A DNA stretch of 64,000 nucleotides from assembly GCA_965603515.1 (NCBI GenBank), contig CBFDDH010000007.1, forward strand, positions 1-64,000. Reading direction: 5' to 3'. Shown here one piece after another: positions 43,907-54,600 of the stretch. The stretch is from JAUVZL01 sp965603515 (GTDB lineage: Bacteria; Hydrothermota; Tepidihabitantia; SM23-42). The notes under the pieces are model-generated. The model worked only from the letters and a program-made list of their open reading frames with translations. It ran no database searches and was not told where the DNA came from. A program made the position numbers and the translations under genes. How positions within the stretch are numbered: position 1 is the first letter of the stretch; each line of letters begins with the position of its first letter.

Positions 43907-45508
43907 ATGTTACTATTGCTTATTATTTTTGCATTTCCCTCGACATTCGGTAGCAAAGGGATTCTTCGTGCAAAGAGCGGCGATGTAGAGTGGCTATCTG
44001 AGGCGCGCTCCATACTGACCATCAGTGTCGATGGTGAAGGATACAGATACGATTATGATGATACTCTTTTCGATTATGGAAGTGGAAGGGTCATCATAGG
44101 TTACACACCGATCAAACGCTTTGAAGCATATACACTGTGGCGTGGTCATGGGGATGGGACCGTGCGTCAACCCTTTGCTGACAGTGATTTCGAGGGTGAC
44201 CTCGGTGACCTGGATATTGGGGCAAAGGTCGTGCTCAAGAAGTTCAGAAACTCATACCTGAGCAGTGACCTGGCTCTCACTATACCTATTGGTAGAGAGC
44301 AATATTCAAATGATGGCTTCATCATATATCCAAAAGCTATCTTGACTTTTGACTGCGGCGACTACTGGCGCTTATTTCCAATTCGCATACATCTCAACGC
44401 AGGTTTCCCTATTGGCAGAAACGATCTATCGGACAATTTCCCTGTTACCTTTGTAACTGCGTTTGAACTACCCTCAAAACTATTCACATACTTTATCGAG
44501 ATAAGCAAAATGCACGAACGCGACTGGAATTGGCGTTTTACGCCCGGCTTGAAGCTCCATCCATTCAACAGAATCTGTCTAACCATTGGTGCTGATCTAG
44601 GAGCTACTGAAGATTACTGGCTAGTAGGTGCTAGCGCAGGTCTAGCAGTGAGTTCAGTGCTTGTAAAAGAACGAGAAACACGGCCAACCGGTAATATCGC
44701 TGGAGAAATAAGAGATCGTACAACTGATGCACCAGTAGCTGCTAATGTTATGCTCCTTGAGCTCGATGAAACCGCATTTGCGAGCGAGAATTTCGGTGTT
44801 TACAAGCTTATTGGTGTACCGAGAGGAGTGTATACGCTGCTGGTACAGGCACCAGGTTACGCTGCTGAAAGCAGAATGGTAATTGTGGAGCGGAATGAAA
44901 CAAGTGTGCTCAATTTTGATCTAGTACGGGCTATGGTGACCTATCAGGGTATTGTTCTGAACGCAAGTACCGACCAACCAATAAACAATGCCGCGATATA
45001 TCTGGAAGGTGAAGCAGGAACCACAGCACTCACTGATATTGATGGAACATTCGAGGAAGTCCTGAAACCAGGAGCCTATGAACTAAAAGTAAACAAAAAA
45101 GAATTTGCCCAATACATCAGCACATTCTCGATATATGATGACCGCCAAGATACAATCTGGCTAAAACCTATTGCAGCGATTGATGAAACCCCAGAAGCCA
45201 TCGTATACTTTAATATTGACGATGCAAACATACGCGATGATCAGAAATCAACGCTCAATGATATCGCTGAATTTCTAAAGAGCCATCCAAGTGTGAGATG
45301 TGAACTTCGAGGTCATACAGATCCATCTGGCAATATCGACTATAATGAAATTCTTTCACTCGCACGTGCCAATAGTGTAAAAGACTACCTTGTCAAGGTC
45401 TACGGAATTGAAAAACAACGGATTTCAACCCTGGCATATTCCAGGACAAAGCTCGTTAGAGAAAATCCTGAAAAGAGTAGAAGAGTCGAAATATTCTTAA
45501 TTAAATAG
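43907..45508 (+). CDS. OmpA-family protein with barrel-like N-terminus and regulatory-like domains
   Basis: 533 residues. A short signal peptide, then about 230 residues of barrel-like strands (DLDIGAKVVLKKFRNSYLSSDLALTIPIG, FIIYPKAILTFDCGDYWRLFPIRIHLNAGFPIG). Two carboxypeptidase-regulatory-like domains follow (GNIAGEIRDRTTDAPVAANVML; VTYQGIVLNASTDQPINNAAIYLEG). A C-terminal OmpA peptidoglycan-binding domain (VYFNIDDANIRDDQKSTLNDIAEFLK, RCELRGHTDPSGNIDYNEILSLARANSV) closes it. The order recalls PorE-like anchors of type IX systems, a possible but unproven role. Ends at a 17-base-stem terminator. Confidence 0.87.
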   Translation: MLLLLIIFAFPSTFGSKGILRAKSGDVEWLSEARSILTISVDGEGYRYDYDDTLFDYGSGRVIIGYTPIKRFEAYTLWRGHGDGTVRQPFADSDFEGDLGDLDIGAKVVLKKFRNSYLSSDLALTIPIGREQYSNDGFIIYPKAILTFDCGDYWRLFPIRIHLNAGFPIGRNDLSDNFPVTFVTAFELPSKLFTYFIEISKMHERDWNWRFTPGLKLHPFNRICLTIGADLGATEDYWLVGASAGLAVSSVLVKERETRPTGNIAGEIRDRTTDAPVAANVMLLELDETAFASENFGVYKLIGVPRGVYTLLVQAPGYAAESRMVIVERNETSVLNFDLVRAMVTYQGIVLNASTDQPINNAAIYLEGEAGTTALTDIDGTFEEVLKPGAYELKVNKKEFAQYISTFSIYDDRQDTIWLKPIAAIDETPEAIVYFNIDDANIRDDQKSTLNDIAEFLKSHPSVRCELRGHTDPSGNIDYNEILSLARANSVKDYLVKVYGIEKQRISTLAYSRTKLVRENPEKSRRVEIFLIK

Positions 45509-45545
45509 AATATTTGTAACCTCGACAAACGCAGTATAGAAAGCA

Positions 45546-45585
45546 ACAACCCCGTACCTTTCTTTGAAAGGTACGGGGTTGTGTT
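45546..45585. terminator. Strong bidirectional terminator
   Basis: Perfect 17-base stem (45546-45562 with 45566-45582) around a TTT loop, core CCCCGTACCTTTC/GAAAGGTACGGGG, between converging genes. Confidence 0.9.
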
Positions 45586-45599
45586 TAAAAAACAAAACT

Positions 45600-47855
45600 C
45601 TATTTTACGAGTATCAGTTTTTCCAGGTAGTCTGTATTTTCAGTTTTGAGTTTGCAGAAATAGATACCAGCCGAGACTCTATTATCTTTCCCATCAAAAC
45701 CATCCCATGAGATTTTGTGCGTTCCAGCCTGTTTGATATCATTAATGAGATTCTTAACCAATCTGCCCTGAATATCATAGATAGACAGTTCGACTGCTGT
45801 TTGTCTGGTCAATTGAAAATTCAGTACTGTCTGCCCTTTTGCCGGATTGGGTTTTGCGAAGAAAACAAACCTACCGATAGATTCTTCTTTGCTTTCTTCA
45901 GCGCCAACCAGAAGTGACCAACGGTATGTACTACTACCATTTGTACCGGCAAAAATGTAGTTATTAGGATTAACATCAAGGCAATTGATATTCATTACGT
46001 CAAGCCCATCGTTCATCGACTCCCACGAACTGCCATTATTCGTACTGCGGTACACGCCGTTGCTATAGGTTCCAGCATATATCATCGTGGCATCTGTAGA
46101 TGTATTATCAATAAGGATTGTATTGGTTCGGCCACCGCTGAATCCAGTAGTCGCCCATGTCGATCCACTGTCTGTTGATTTATACAGGTTGATCGATGTT
46201 CCCGTATACATAATATTTGTATTGTCAGGATCAACTACCAGGGCATAGACATAACCAGACAGACCAGTAGTCGGTAATTTTGTCCAGTTACTTCCACTAT
46301 CAGTCGTTCGGTATATCGCTGAACCGCTTTCATAACCACCTGCGTACACGATATTCGAATTGCCAGGATCCATAGCCATGGCGTATAAATATCCAGTGCT
46401 CGAGCCAATCGTGTACCGCGTCCAACTGTCTCCTGTATTGGTAGTCTTTGAGACTGACATCTTATACAATGAATCACCGGGGTCGTAATAGCGTCCACCA
46501 CACCAGAATATCGAATTGTTGCTGTGGTCACAAATAAAATCTCCACCATCCGCATAGTAAAGGTCTTTGACGTTCCAGACGGACCCGCCGTCTGTGCTCA
46601 AGTAGAGCTCTGAATTGCCTCAGCCCGAGCCCTCAAAACCAAAAACAAGATCCGGGTCAGTATTGTGTACGCCAAAAGCACACAGCGCGCCGCAGGTTGA
46701 AGGCGTCGGCAGCAGGTCCCAGGCAGAACCGTTATCAGTTGTCTTATAGACACCAACATTTTCAAACTCTGTATACAAGGTTGCTGGTGATGACGGAGCA
46801 AGACCGATATCATTTATTTCTCCAAGGTACATTCCGTTTATCGCAGCAGCCCATGTCGTACCCATGGTTGTGGACTTGTAACATCCCGCGTTATTACCAA
46901 CATACACATTTGAAGTACTAACCGGGCTGATCGCTAAGCCCCAAAAGTAGCTACCATCAAGCCCTGAACTAAAAGAAGTCCAGGTAAGCCCAGCATCGGT
47001 GCTCCGGTACACTGAAGAATATGCAGTTGAAAACACAAGATCCGGATCGAGTGATGAGGTTGCCATACGGTAATTATAGAAGTATGTGGAAACCTTCGTC
47101 CATGAACCTCCATTGTCAGTCGAACGATAGATACCATCAGTGTAAGTACCTGCGTACACGATATTCGAGTTGGTCGGATGAACGGCCATTGAATAAGTAT
47201 AGTAGCCTGACGTAGCTGCCCAGGTAACATCAGTGAAGTTCGAACCGCCGTCAGTTGATTTGAAAACTCTGGGATAGTATGTCGTAGTGACATACTCAGA
47301 CCCGCCCACGAATATGGTATTCGGTGATGACGGATCTATTGCCACACACCAGCCATAGCAATAACTGCCATTACTGAGAACAGTGGTCGTGGTCCATGTC
47401 GAACCGCTGTCTGTGCTCTTTATGAATACCATATCGTAAACACCAGAGGCAATATATTTCCGACCTGCGCCCACGATAATAGATGGGTCAGCCGGATGCA
47501 CGGCAAGACCATAAACATAGACGCTTGTTACAGTCCCAGATGTCCACGTCGCACCATTGTCAGTCGATTTCCAGACGCGACCATAGTAACCTGAGTATAG
47601 ATTATCCGATGGGTCAATAGCCATACAATAGTTGTAACCATTATATGAACCGGTCCTTGTCCATGAGGCACCGGCGTCGATTGATCTAAAAATCTTGCAG
47701 GGATACGAATACGAAGCGGCATAGAGAATATTCTCATTACTCGGTGAAACCACGACTGAACGGATATTCCCACCTGCAGGTCCAATCGCTTCCCAAGCTC
47801 CATATGAGAGGGCACATAAACAAATGAGTGTTACTACAACTAATACTTTTTGCAT
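45600..47855 (-). CDS. Secreted BNR/sortilin-like propeller protein read through an in-frame UGA (putative Sec412)
   Basis: One frame of 751 codons with a single UGA at 46622-46620. The ATG at 47855 is taken because GAGGAGGA lies eight bases before it; another ATG sits two codons earlier. Signal peptide MQKVLVVVTLICLCALSYG. About a dozen Asp-box blades (KSTDGGS.W, RSTDNGGSW, KTTDNGSAW) run through both halves. The UGA splits one blade: FGFEGSG, UGA, GNSELYLSTDGGSVW. Nearby cysteines (STCGALC before, FICDHS after) could pair with it. Type IX sorting domain at the end (SAGIYFCKLKTE). SECIS-like hairpin at 46576-46594. Confidence 0.75.
46576..46594 (-). promoter_or_regulatory. SECIS-like hairpin after UGA 46622
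   Basis: Minus strand perfect 7-base stem CAGACGG/CCGTCTG with loop CGGGT. The loop starts 32 bases after the UGA. Confidence 0.5.
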
Positions 47856-48050
47856 AAGCATTCCTCCTCTTGATACTTAAGTATAGTAACAACAGATTAT
47901 TTGTCAAGTATTAAATTAAGATATACATATATAAGAAAGATGGGATCAAATCCCTAGGGCGTAAACGCCCTACTCCCTATTCTCAATCAGCCTGTCGATA
48001 TTTAACCCGAACTGCCCCATGTCGAGGATGTGTTACCCAAATCCCTTTTT

Positions 48051-48150
48051 GTCATTGCGAGCCCTGACCATTAATAATTGCAATGGTTGGGGTGTGGCAA
48101 TCTCGTTATATTTCATGAGATTACTTCGTCGCTGCGCTCCTCGTAATGAC
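48051..48150. repeat. MITE-like inverted repeat, copy 3
   Basis: GTCATTGCGAG ... CTCGTAATGAC (one mismatch), 100 bases, with internal GGCAATCTC. Near-direct repeats of ATTTAACCC.AA.TGCCCC lie on both sides (about 47999 and 48202). It fills part of the 47862-48302 gap, where no gene is seen. Confidence 0.72.
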
Positions 48151-48220
48151 ATTTTAGAATTCCACATACCTGAATTCGATTTGGGCAACGCGCACTCGAG
48201 ATTTAACCCCAATTGCCCCC

Positions 48221-48269
48221 TTGACAATTTCCATTTTTCCAGTATTATGACTGACTAGTCAGTCATAAT
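48221..48269 (+). promoter_or_regulatory. Promoter and TetR operator of the efflux operon
   Basis: TTGACA 48221-48226, 16 bases, TATTAT 48243-48248. A perfect 26-base palindrome (48244-48269, half-site ATTATGACTGA around CTAG) overlaps the -10 box and start. Its TGACTGACTAGTCAGTCA core is the classic operator type of AcrR-like TetR repressors. Confidence 0.88.
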
Positions 48270-48302
48270 TAACTTTTCCAGGAATAAGGAGTCAAAATAC
48301 AT

Positions 48303-48893
48303 ATGCGAACAAAAGAACAACATACCCGGGAGAAAATCATAAACTGCGCCCTGAGGATATTCGCCAAAGAAGGTTTTTTCAAAACAACTGTCGATGATAT
48401 CGCCCAGGCCGCAGGTCTTGCCAAGGGTACTCTCTATCTATATTTTAAGGATAAGGCTTCCTTATATGTCAGTGTCATTGAAGAACATTTTAAAACAGGT
48501 ATCGATTATTTACGTGGAGTTGAAAAAGAATCAATAACATCCACAAGAAAACTAAAAAAAATAGCGGATGAGTGGATCGATACCATGATCCGTCTGAAAA
48601 GTTCTTTCTTTATGTTCTCCATGGAAAACATAAATCTTTCCAGCAAGATCATGAAGGCGGTTAAACCGATAATGAATTTCCGCCTGAAAGAGATGATCGA
48701 TATTATCGCAAAGATCATTGAACAAGGTATCGCAAAAAAAGAATTCAGAAAAATTGAACCGCAGGTCGCAGCCTTGCATTATCTCAACACAATACGTACT
48801 GGATTCTTTGTTAATTTCATTGTACCAAAGAAACAAATAGACAAAAATGAAATACTTGAACTATTTTTTAATGGTTTGAAAAGAAGGAGGTGA
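48303..48893 (+). CDS. TetR/AcrR-family repressor
   Basis: 196 residues. N-terminal helix-turn-helix (REKIINCALRIFAKEGFFKTTVDDIAQAAGLAKGTLYLYFKDKASLY, residues 9-55) is canonical. The C-terminal ligand domain is helical. It is the first gene of the efflux operon and sits directly behind a 26-base palindrome overlapping the promoter, so it very likely represses itself and the pump genes until a ligand binds. It abuts the next gene (one base between). Confidence 0.95.
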   Translation: MRTKEQHTREKIINCALRIFAKEGFFKTTVDDIAQAAGLAKGTLYLYFKDKASLYVSVIEEHFKTGIDYLRGVEKESITSTRKLKKIADEWIDTMIRLKSSFFMFSMENINLSSKIMKAVKPIMNFRLKEMIDIIAKIIEQGIAKKEFRKIEPQVAALHYLNTIRTGFFVNFIVPKKQIDKNEILELFFNGLKRRR

Positions 48894-48894
48894 T

Positions 48895-49485
48895 ATGAAG
48901 AAACTTTGCTTATTGAGTTTACCCCTATTTGTCGCGGCAGCTAATGGAAACAACGGAATCATGCTTTCCTTTAGTCCCCATTACTCTTATAATTACTTGT
49001 ATCAAGATGATAAAGATCCAAGAGGTAAGTGGGGGTTTGGTGGCGAGCTGGAGATAAGGAATTTCATACCACATATAGGTTTGAAACTCAGAGGCAACAT
49101 GGCAACCTATCCGGCAGTAGCCAGCACAGATACTTATGAATATGGATTTATCCCGCTGACGCTATGCACGAGCTTCGACCTTCTCCCCTTTATTGAGCCC
49201 ACCTGGTTCAGCCTTACGCTTGAAACAGGTTTTGGACTTTATCTATGGCGTGCTCAAGACAACGGTTCAGTCGTTGTCCTGCCTGATAATACAGAAATGT
49301 CAGAAAGGGACGTCGGTTTTGTCGGCGGTTTATCTCTGCAGGTCAGGCCTTACAAATTGATCGCCTTAGAAATAGCAAGCCGCTTTAATTATATTGCGAG
49401 CTCAGACCTTGAGAAATACGGATATTCTGACAAAGATGAAAAACTATGGGAAAACGGGGTTGGATTGAAAATAATCATGCCTTGA
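48895..49485 (+). CDS. Outer-membrane barrel-like protein in the efflux operon
   Basis: 196 residues. Signal peptide MKKLCLLSLPLFVAAANG followed by strands separated by charged turns (GFGGELEIRNFIPHIGLKLRG, WFSLTLETGFGLYLWRA, GFVGGLSLQVRPYKLIALEIASRFNYI), as in small eight-stranded barrels. No named family is recognised. Strong ribosome site AAGGAGG. Its place between the repressor and tolC suggests an accessory envelope role. Confidence 0.7.
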   Translation: MKKLCLLSLPLFVAAANGNNGIMLSFSPHYSYNYLYQDDKDPRGKWGFGGELEIRNFIPHIGLKLRGNMATYPAVASTDTYEYGFIPLTLCTSFDLLPFIEPTWFSLTLETGFGLYLWRAQDNGSVVVLPDNTEMSERDVGFVGGLSLQVRPYKLIALEIASRFNYIASSDLEKYGYSDKDEKLWENGVGLKIIMP

Positions 49486-49504
49486 TAAATGTATTGGAGG
49501 TAAA

Positions 49505-50776
49505 ATGCTAATAGTGTTAATTTTTTTCATGAACATAAGCCTTGGTGATACGCTCAACATCACCATTGAATATGCCATCGAATATGCTCTTGAGAACAAC
49601 CCGGAGATAGTACAATCAACTCTGGATTTCAAGACCTCACAAGCGAAAGTTGATGAAGCGCGATCCGTGTTCTACCCCAATATATCAGCCAGTGGATATT
49701 ATGCTTATCTGAGTGATGTCGCTGTCTTTGAGTTAGACAGCATGCTCATACCCATGGGACAGCATGAAAACTACAACTACCAGATCTCTCTACAACAGGT
49801 TCTTTTCACGTGGGGTAAGATATACAATGCATATAGGATTGCTGGTCTTGGTAAAGATGTTGCGCAACTCAATATTATACGAAAGAAACAGGAAGTACGT
49901 AATTCAGTAACTGATGCATTTTATGGTCTTCTCGTACTAAAAGAAATGGTAACGCTCTCGCACGAAAGCTTGCTTCAACTTGAGAGACATGCAAACACAG
50001 TTGGAAAAAGGTATAAGGCTGGTCTGGTACCTCAATTTGATTTGCTCCGCGCCCAGGTACAGGTGGCAAACCTTAAACCGCAATTGATCGAGGCCGAGAA
50101 TGGCTTAAAACTGGCTCAGGAGGGGTTTAAAATGCTTCTGGGGTTACCCCTGCAACAGGAATTCAAACTCACCGGTGAACTGCAAATGGTCGATGAGGAA
50201 TTCGATATCGATGACCTGATCACAACAGCACTTGAAAATCGCATTGAATTGAAGAACCTTAACAAACTCACTGACATTGCAAAATACAGCAAGGCGATTG
50301 CGCGTCGCGCAAACCTGCCGACCTTAGTTGCAGGTGCAACGTATGTACGCACAAAGCCTTTCGGTTTTGGTGGAAATGATTGGGGGACAAATATCACCTT
50401 TAATGTCGGTTTTGAATTTCCCATATTCACTGGTTTCAAGAATCTTGCTCAATACAAACAAGCAACCCTGCAACTGACAGGAGCAAGGCTTGCATTCGAG
50501 AATTTGGAAAAAGGCATTACGTTTGAAGTAAAACAGGCCTATTACAATCTCCAGGCCGCAAAACAATCCATTGCCGCAGCCCAGGATAATGTTACTCAGG
50601 CGGAAAAAACATACAAGATCATCGATATCAGATACCGCAATGGTTTGGCGACAAACCTGGAATTCATGGACGTTCAACTTGCTGCAATGCAAGCAAGAAC
50701 AAATTATCTCTCGGCACTGAAGAATTACTATACGGCAAAAGCCGAGATCAAAAAAGCAATTGGTAAGGAGGAATAG
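49505..50776 (+). CDS. TolC-family outer membrane efflux protein
   Basis: 423 residues. Two OEP repeats: TIEYAIEYALENNPEIVQSTLDFKTSQAKVDEARSVFYPNISASGYY, and later EVKQAYYNLQAAKQSIAAAQDNVTQAEKTYKIIDIRYRNGLATNLEFMDVQLAAMQAR. It forms the trimeric channel through the outer membrane for the RND pump encoded next. Short signal peptide. The stop is immediately followed by the adaptor ATG. Confidence 0.93.
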   Translation: MLIVLIFFMNISLGDTLNITIEYAIEYALENNPEIVQSTLDFKTSQAKVDEARSVFYPNISASGYYAYLSDVAVFELDSMLIPMGQHENYNYQISLQQVLFTWGKIYNAYRIAGLGKDVAQLNIIRKKQEVRNSVTDAFYGLLVLKEMVTLSHESLLQLERHANTVGKRYKAGLVPQFDLLRAQVQVANLKPQLIEAENGLKLAQEGFKMLLGLPLQQEFKLTGELQMVDEEFDIDDLITTALENRIELKNLNKLTDIAKYSKAIARRANLPTLVAGATYVRTKPFGFGGNDWGTNITFNVGFEFPIFTGFKNLAQYKQATLQLTGARLAFENLEKGITFEVKQAYYNLQAAKQSIAAAQDNVTQAEKTYKIIDIRYRNGLATNLEFMDVQLAAMQARTNYLSALKNYYTAKAEIKKAIGKEE

Positions 50777-51661
50777 ATGCGCAAGTTCATAATTATTTCA
50801 GTTATAGTAATTGTCTTAGCTGTCGCCGTCATAATCAGAGTCGGTGTTCTTAGGAAACCTACCGAACAGGAAGAAGCTGAGAAGATAGTCCCGGTTGAGA
50901 TCTTTCCGGCACTGACCGGAAATGTACAAAGTACATGCGAGATCATCGGCACAATAAAGGCAAATAAAACTGCATATGTCTTCCCCGAGACAATGGGTCG
51001 AATCACACGTATCCTGGTTAAAGAAGGCACTTACGTTAGCAAAGGCAGTAAACTCATGGCTCTGCGTAACGAGACAATAGGTTTTGAATACGAAGAAGGT
51101 TACATCACTGCCCCGATCAGCGGCAATATCGCGAATATCGTAGTCGACAATGGCTCGATGGTCACTCCGCAGTCGTCAGTAGCCATGGTCGTTGAATTTT
51201 CAAGGGTCAAGGTTTCCTTCAATGTATCTGAGAATGCAATGGATTGTATAAACAAAGGCGGCAAAGTTCGCGTTATGGTCGATGCCGCACCTGAGATTCA
51301 ATTCAACGGCACAGTATCAGAGGTAAGCCCGATCATTGATCCGTTGACCCGAACTGTGGCCGCCAAGGCAGTCGTTAGTAATCCAAAAAAGATACTGAAA
51401 CCAGGTATGACCGCTCGCGTAACACTGAATTTAGGTTCCAAGGAAAATGTACTGGTGATACCACGCGACGCTTTGCTCGACGGTTATCTATTCATCGTCA
51501 AGGACAGTACATCAGAACGCCGCGATGTCATTGTTGGTTTAATCGGTGATGAATTCGTGGAGATCCTCGATGGGATAGAAGAAGGCGAGCAGGTCGTGGT
51601 AGTCGGACAGCAAAGACTCGCCGGTGGAGAGAAGATCAATCCGATTCCAAGGAGTGAATAA
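50777..51661 (+). CDS. RND efflux periplasmic adaptor (membrane fusion protein)
   Basis: 294 residues. N-terminal membrane segment (FIIISVIVIVLAVAVII), a lipoyl-like hairpin split around GRITRILVKEGTYVSKGSKLMAL and APISGNIANIVVDNGSMVTPQSSVAMVV, then a beta-barrel region (VSPIIDPLTRTVAAKAVVSNPKKILKPGMTARVTL). Shorter than AcrA because the coiled-coil hairpin is nearly absent. Bridges the pump and TolC. Its stop overlaps the pump start by one base. Confidence 0.92.
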   Translation: MRKFIIISVIVIVLAVAVIIRVGVLRKPTEQEEAEKIVPVEIFPALTGNVQSTCEIIGTIKANKTAYVFPETMGRITRILVKEGTYVSKGSKLMALRNETIGFEYEEGYITAPISGNIANIVVDNGSMVTPQSSVAMVVEFSRVKVSFNVSENAMDCINKGGKVRVMVDAAPEIQFNGTVSEVSPIIDPLTRTVAAKAVVSNPKKILKPGMTARVTLNLGSKENVLVIPRDALLDGYLFIVKDSTSERRDVIVGLIGDEFVEILDGIEEGEQVVVVGQQRLAGGEKINPIPRSE

Positions 51662-54600
51662 TGAACCTTACTGAGATATCGATAAAAAGACCTCTTACCG
51701 TGCTAATGGTTTTTCTCGGCGTTATACTCTTCGGCTTTATCTCGGTCACTAACCTGCCGGTCAACCTTTTCCCGGATGTCACCTTTCCCATGATGTTCAT
51801 TATGACAAGTTATCCCGGTGCAGGTCCGGAAGAAATAGAAACGCAGATAACTGACCCGCTTGAAAAAAGCCTCGGTACGGTGAATAACCTCGATAAAATG
51901 ACATCAACGACATCAGAGAACCTTTCTCTGATCTTTATGCAATTCGATTGGGGAGCAGATATCGACGCGGCATCAAATGACGTACGCGATGTATTGGGCT
52001 TTATAACCCCGTATTTGCCGGAAGACGCAGACTACCCGCTCATCTTTAAATTCGATATTTCACAACAACCGGTTGTCATGTATACGGTAGGCGGTGATAT
52101 CAACCCGCTTGAGCTGGATGAGATCGCTGAGGGTGTTGCAGATCAGCTCCAGCGTGTGGGCGGTGTTGCCGCATCGTATGCTATGAGCGAAGCCATGAAA
52201 GAAGTACAGATAGTACTCGACCCGCTCAGACTGAAAGGAACCGGGATAACTTCGGAACAAATCATCAATGCGCTTCGGGCCCAGAACATTAATTATCCAC
52301 TCGGTAATATAGAAACCGGGAACAAAATTTATATCGCAAGAACGATCGGTGAATATGACAACCTCGAGGAGATCAGAAATACGGTTGTTGGTAGTAACAA
52401 CGGCATACCGATACTGCTCTCCCAGATCGCTGATGTCCGTTCATCACCATCTGAACAGACCTCTGTCTCGCGAACCAATGGCGTTCGTTCATTATGGGGT
52501 TTTGTACAGAAGCGAACTGATGCCAATACGGTGACGGTCGCGACCGCGGTCGTTAAAGAACTTGAAAAAATAAAAGAAGACCTGCCGCCAGGTGTCCAGG
52601 TCGACCTTATTTTTGACCAGGCAGACTTTATCAACCGTTCTGTACGCAGTACTGCAGAAACCCTGATCTTCGGTGCGATCCTCGCTATTGTCGTCCTATT
52701 TCTTTTCCTTGGCAGTTTCCGCTCAACCCTGTATATGGCAGTCGCAATACCCATCACCGTCTTTTTCTCTCTCTTTTTCATGTATCTCTCCAATCTCAGT
52801 CTCAATATCATCTCACTTGGTGGTCTAACGATCGCAATAGGTATGGTCCTCGATTCAGCGATCGTTGTCTTTGAGGCAATATTCCGCCACAAAGAAAAAG
52901 GAGAAGATGCCAAAAAAGCTGCGTGCGCTGGCGCTGAAGAAGTAACCGCCGCGATCACGGCATCGACCATGACCACGGTCGCGGTCTTTTTACCGCTCCT
53001 TTTGGTCAGCGGTCTAGCTTCGGTATTCTTTAAGCCATTAGCACTTACCGTTACCTTTGCTCTTGTCTCGTCTCTTTTAGTGGCCTTAACGATCATCCCG
53101 ATGCTTTCGGTGCGCTTCAAAACCATGAAACGCCGGGCATTTGGTCAACGACTGGCAAATTTCTATGTGCGCGTTGAAAATGTATACACGCGTATCATTA
53201 AGTGGGCACTGCAACATAGATTGATGGTAATACTCGTCACCCTTGGTGTCTTCGTTGTCAGTCTGGGAGGTCTGGTACCTTTGATAGGCACCGAGTTAAC
53301 TCCCCAGGTAGACCAGGGCGAGATCATTATCAACGCTGAAATGCCAGTCGGTACAAATATGTGGGTAACTGATTCGGCAGTCAAAAAACTTGAAAAGATC
53401 GTCGCCGAGGAAGTACCTGAGATCGACATCATGTCGACATCAATAGGTGCTGGTTCCGGTGGTATGATGAGTCTATTCATGTCCACCGCGGGTCCTCACT
53501 CTGCTCAAATATGGATCGAACTTCCTCATCGTGAAAAACGTGCGCGTTCAGTCTTCGATATTCAGCGTGACCTGCGACCCAAGATAGAGAATATCATTCC
53601 AGGATTAAAAGTAACATACGGTCAGGATGATTTCTCCATGTTCGGCGGAGGCGCCGCTATCGAGATCAAAATTTTCGGATATAGCCGCGAAAAAGCAAAG
53701 AATATATCTGATGAATTAATAGATACGCTTCAAACCATTGAAGGACTCGTTGGTCTTGAATCGAGCTTTGGCGAAGGAAAACCAGAATACCAACTGCTCA
53801 TTGACCGCCGCAAAGCCGCGAACTTTGGACTCACACCTTATCAGATCGGCAGCGTCCTGCGTTCACGTCTGGAAGGCACGGTAGCCAGTCAATTCCGAGA
53901 ACAAGGTAATGAGTATGACATTAAGCTCATGATCGACAAAAAATACAGGAATGACCTTAAGAAAGTGATATCGATGACGATAACGACCCCGGTCGGCGAG
54001 GTACCATTACAAAATTTTATCAAGGACACAATCGCAATAGGACCTGTTTCAATTGACCATGAGGATAATAAACGTATTGTTACGATCACCGGCAGTGTTG
54101 AAGGACGCGATATGGGCAGCGTTGCAGCCGAAGTTCAGAAGATAGTCGATGAAATGCAAAAACCCGCCGATTTCATCGTTGAGATGGGCGGCGGTTATGA
54201 AGAACAGATGAACACGTTCAGGGATCTTGGTTTTGTTATATTACTCGCGCTTGCACTTGTTTACATGATCATGGTCGGGCAGTTTGAATCGTTCAAAGAA
54301 CCTTTCATTATCATGTTCACAATTCCGCTTGCTCTCATCGGTGTCGTATGGATGCTCTTTTTTACCGGCACGACGATCAATATGCAAAGCCTGATGGGTG
54401 TACTATTGCTCGGCGGTATCGTGGTCAACAATGCGATCGTTTATATTACCTATACTAATCAGCTGCGCCGCGAGCAAGGTATGTCGCTTTTTGATTCTGT
54501 AGTCGAGGCCGGAAGAGTCCGTCTTAGACCTATCCTTATGACCGCACTGACCACCAGCTTTGGGTTGATCCCCATGGCACTCGGTATCGGAGCTGGCAGT

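Noticed and set aside
52329..53126. Long minus-strand frame inside the RND pump gene
   Set aside because: Antisense shadow of a strongly conserved transporter; composition is Ser/Thr/Arg-rich without a domain.
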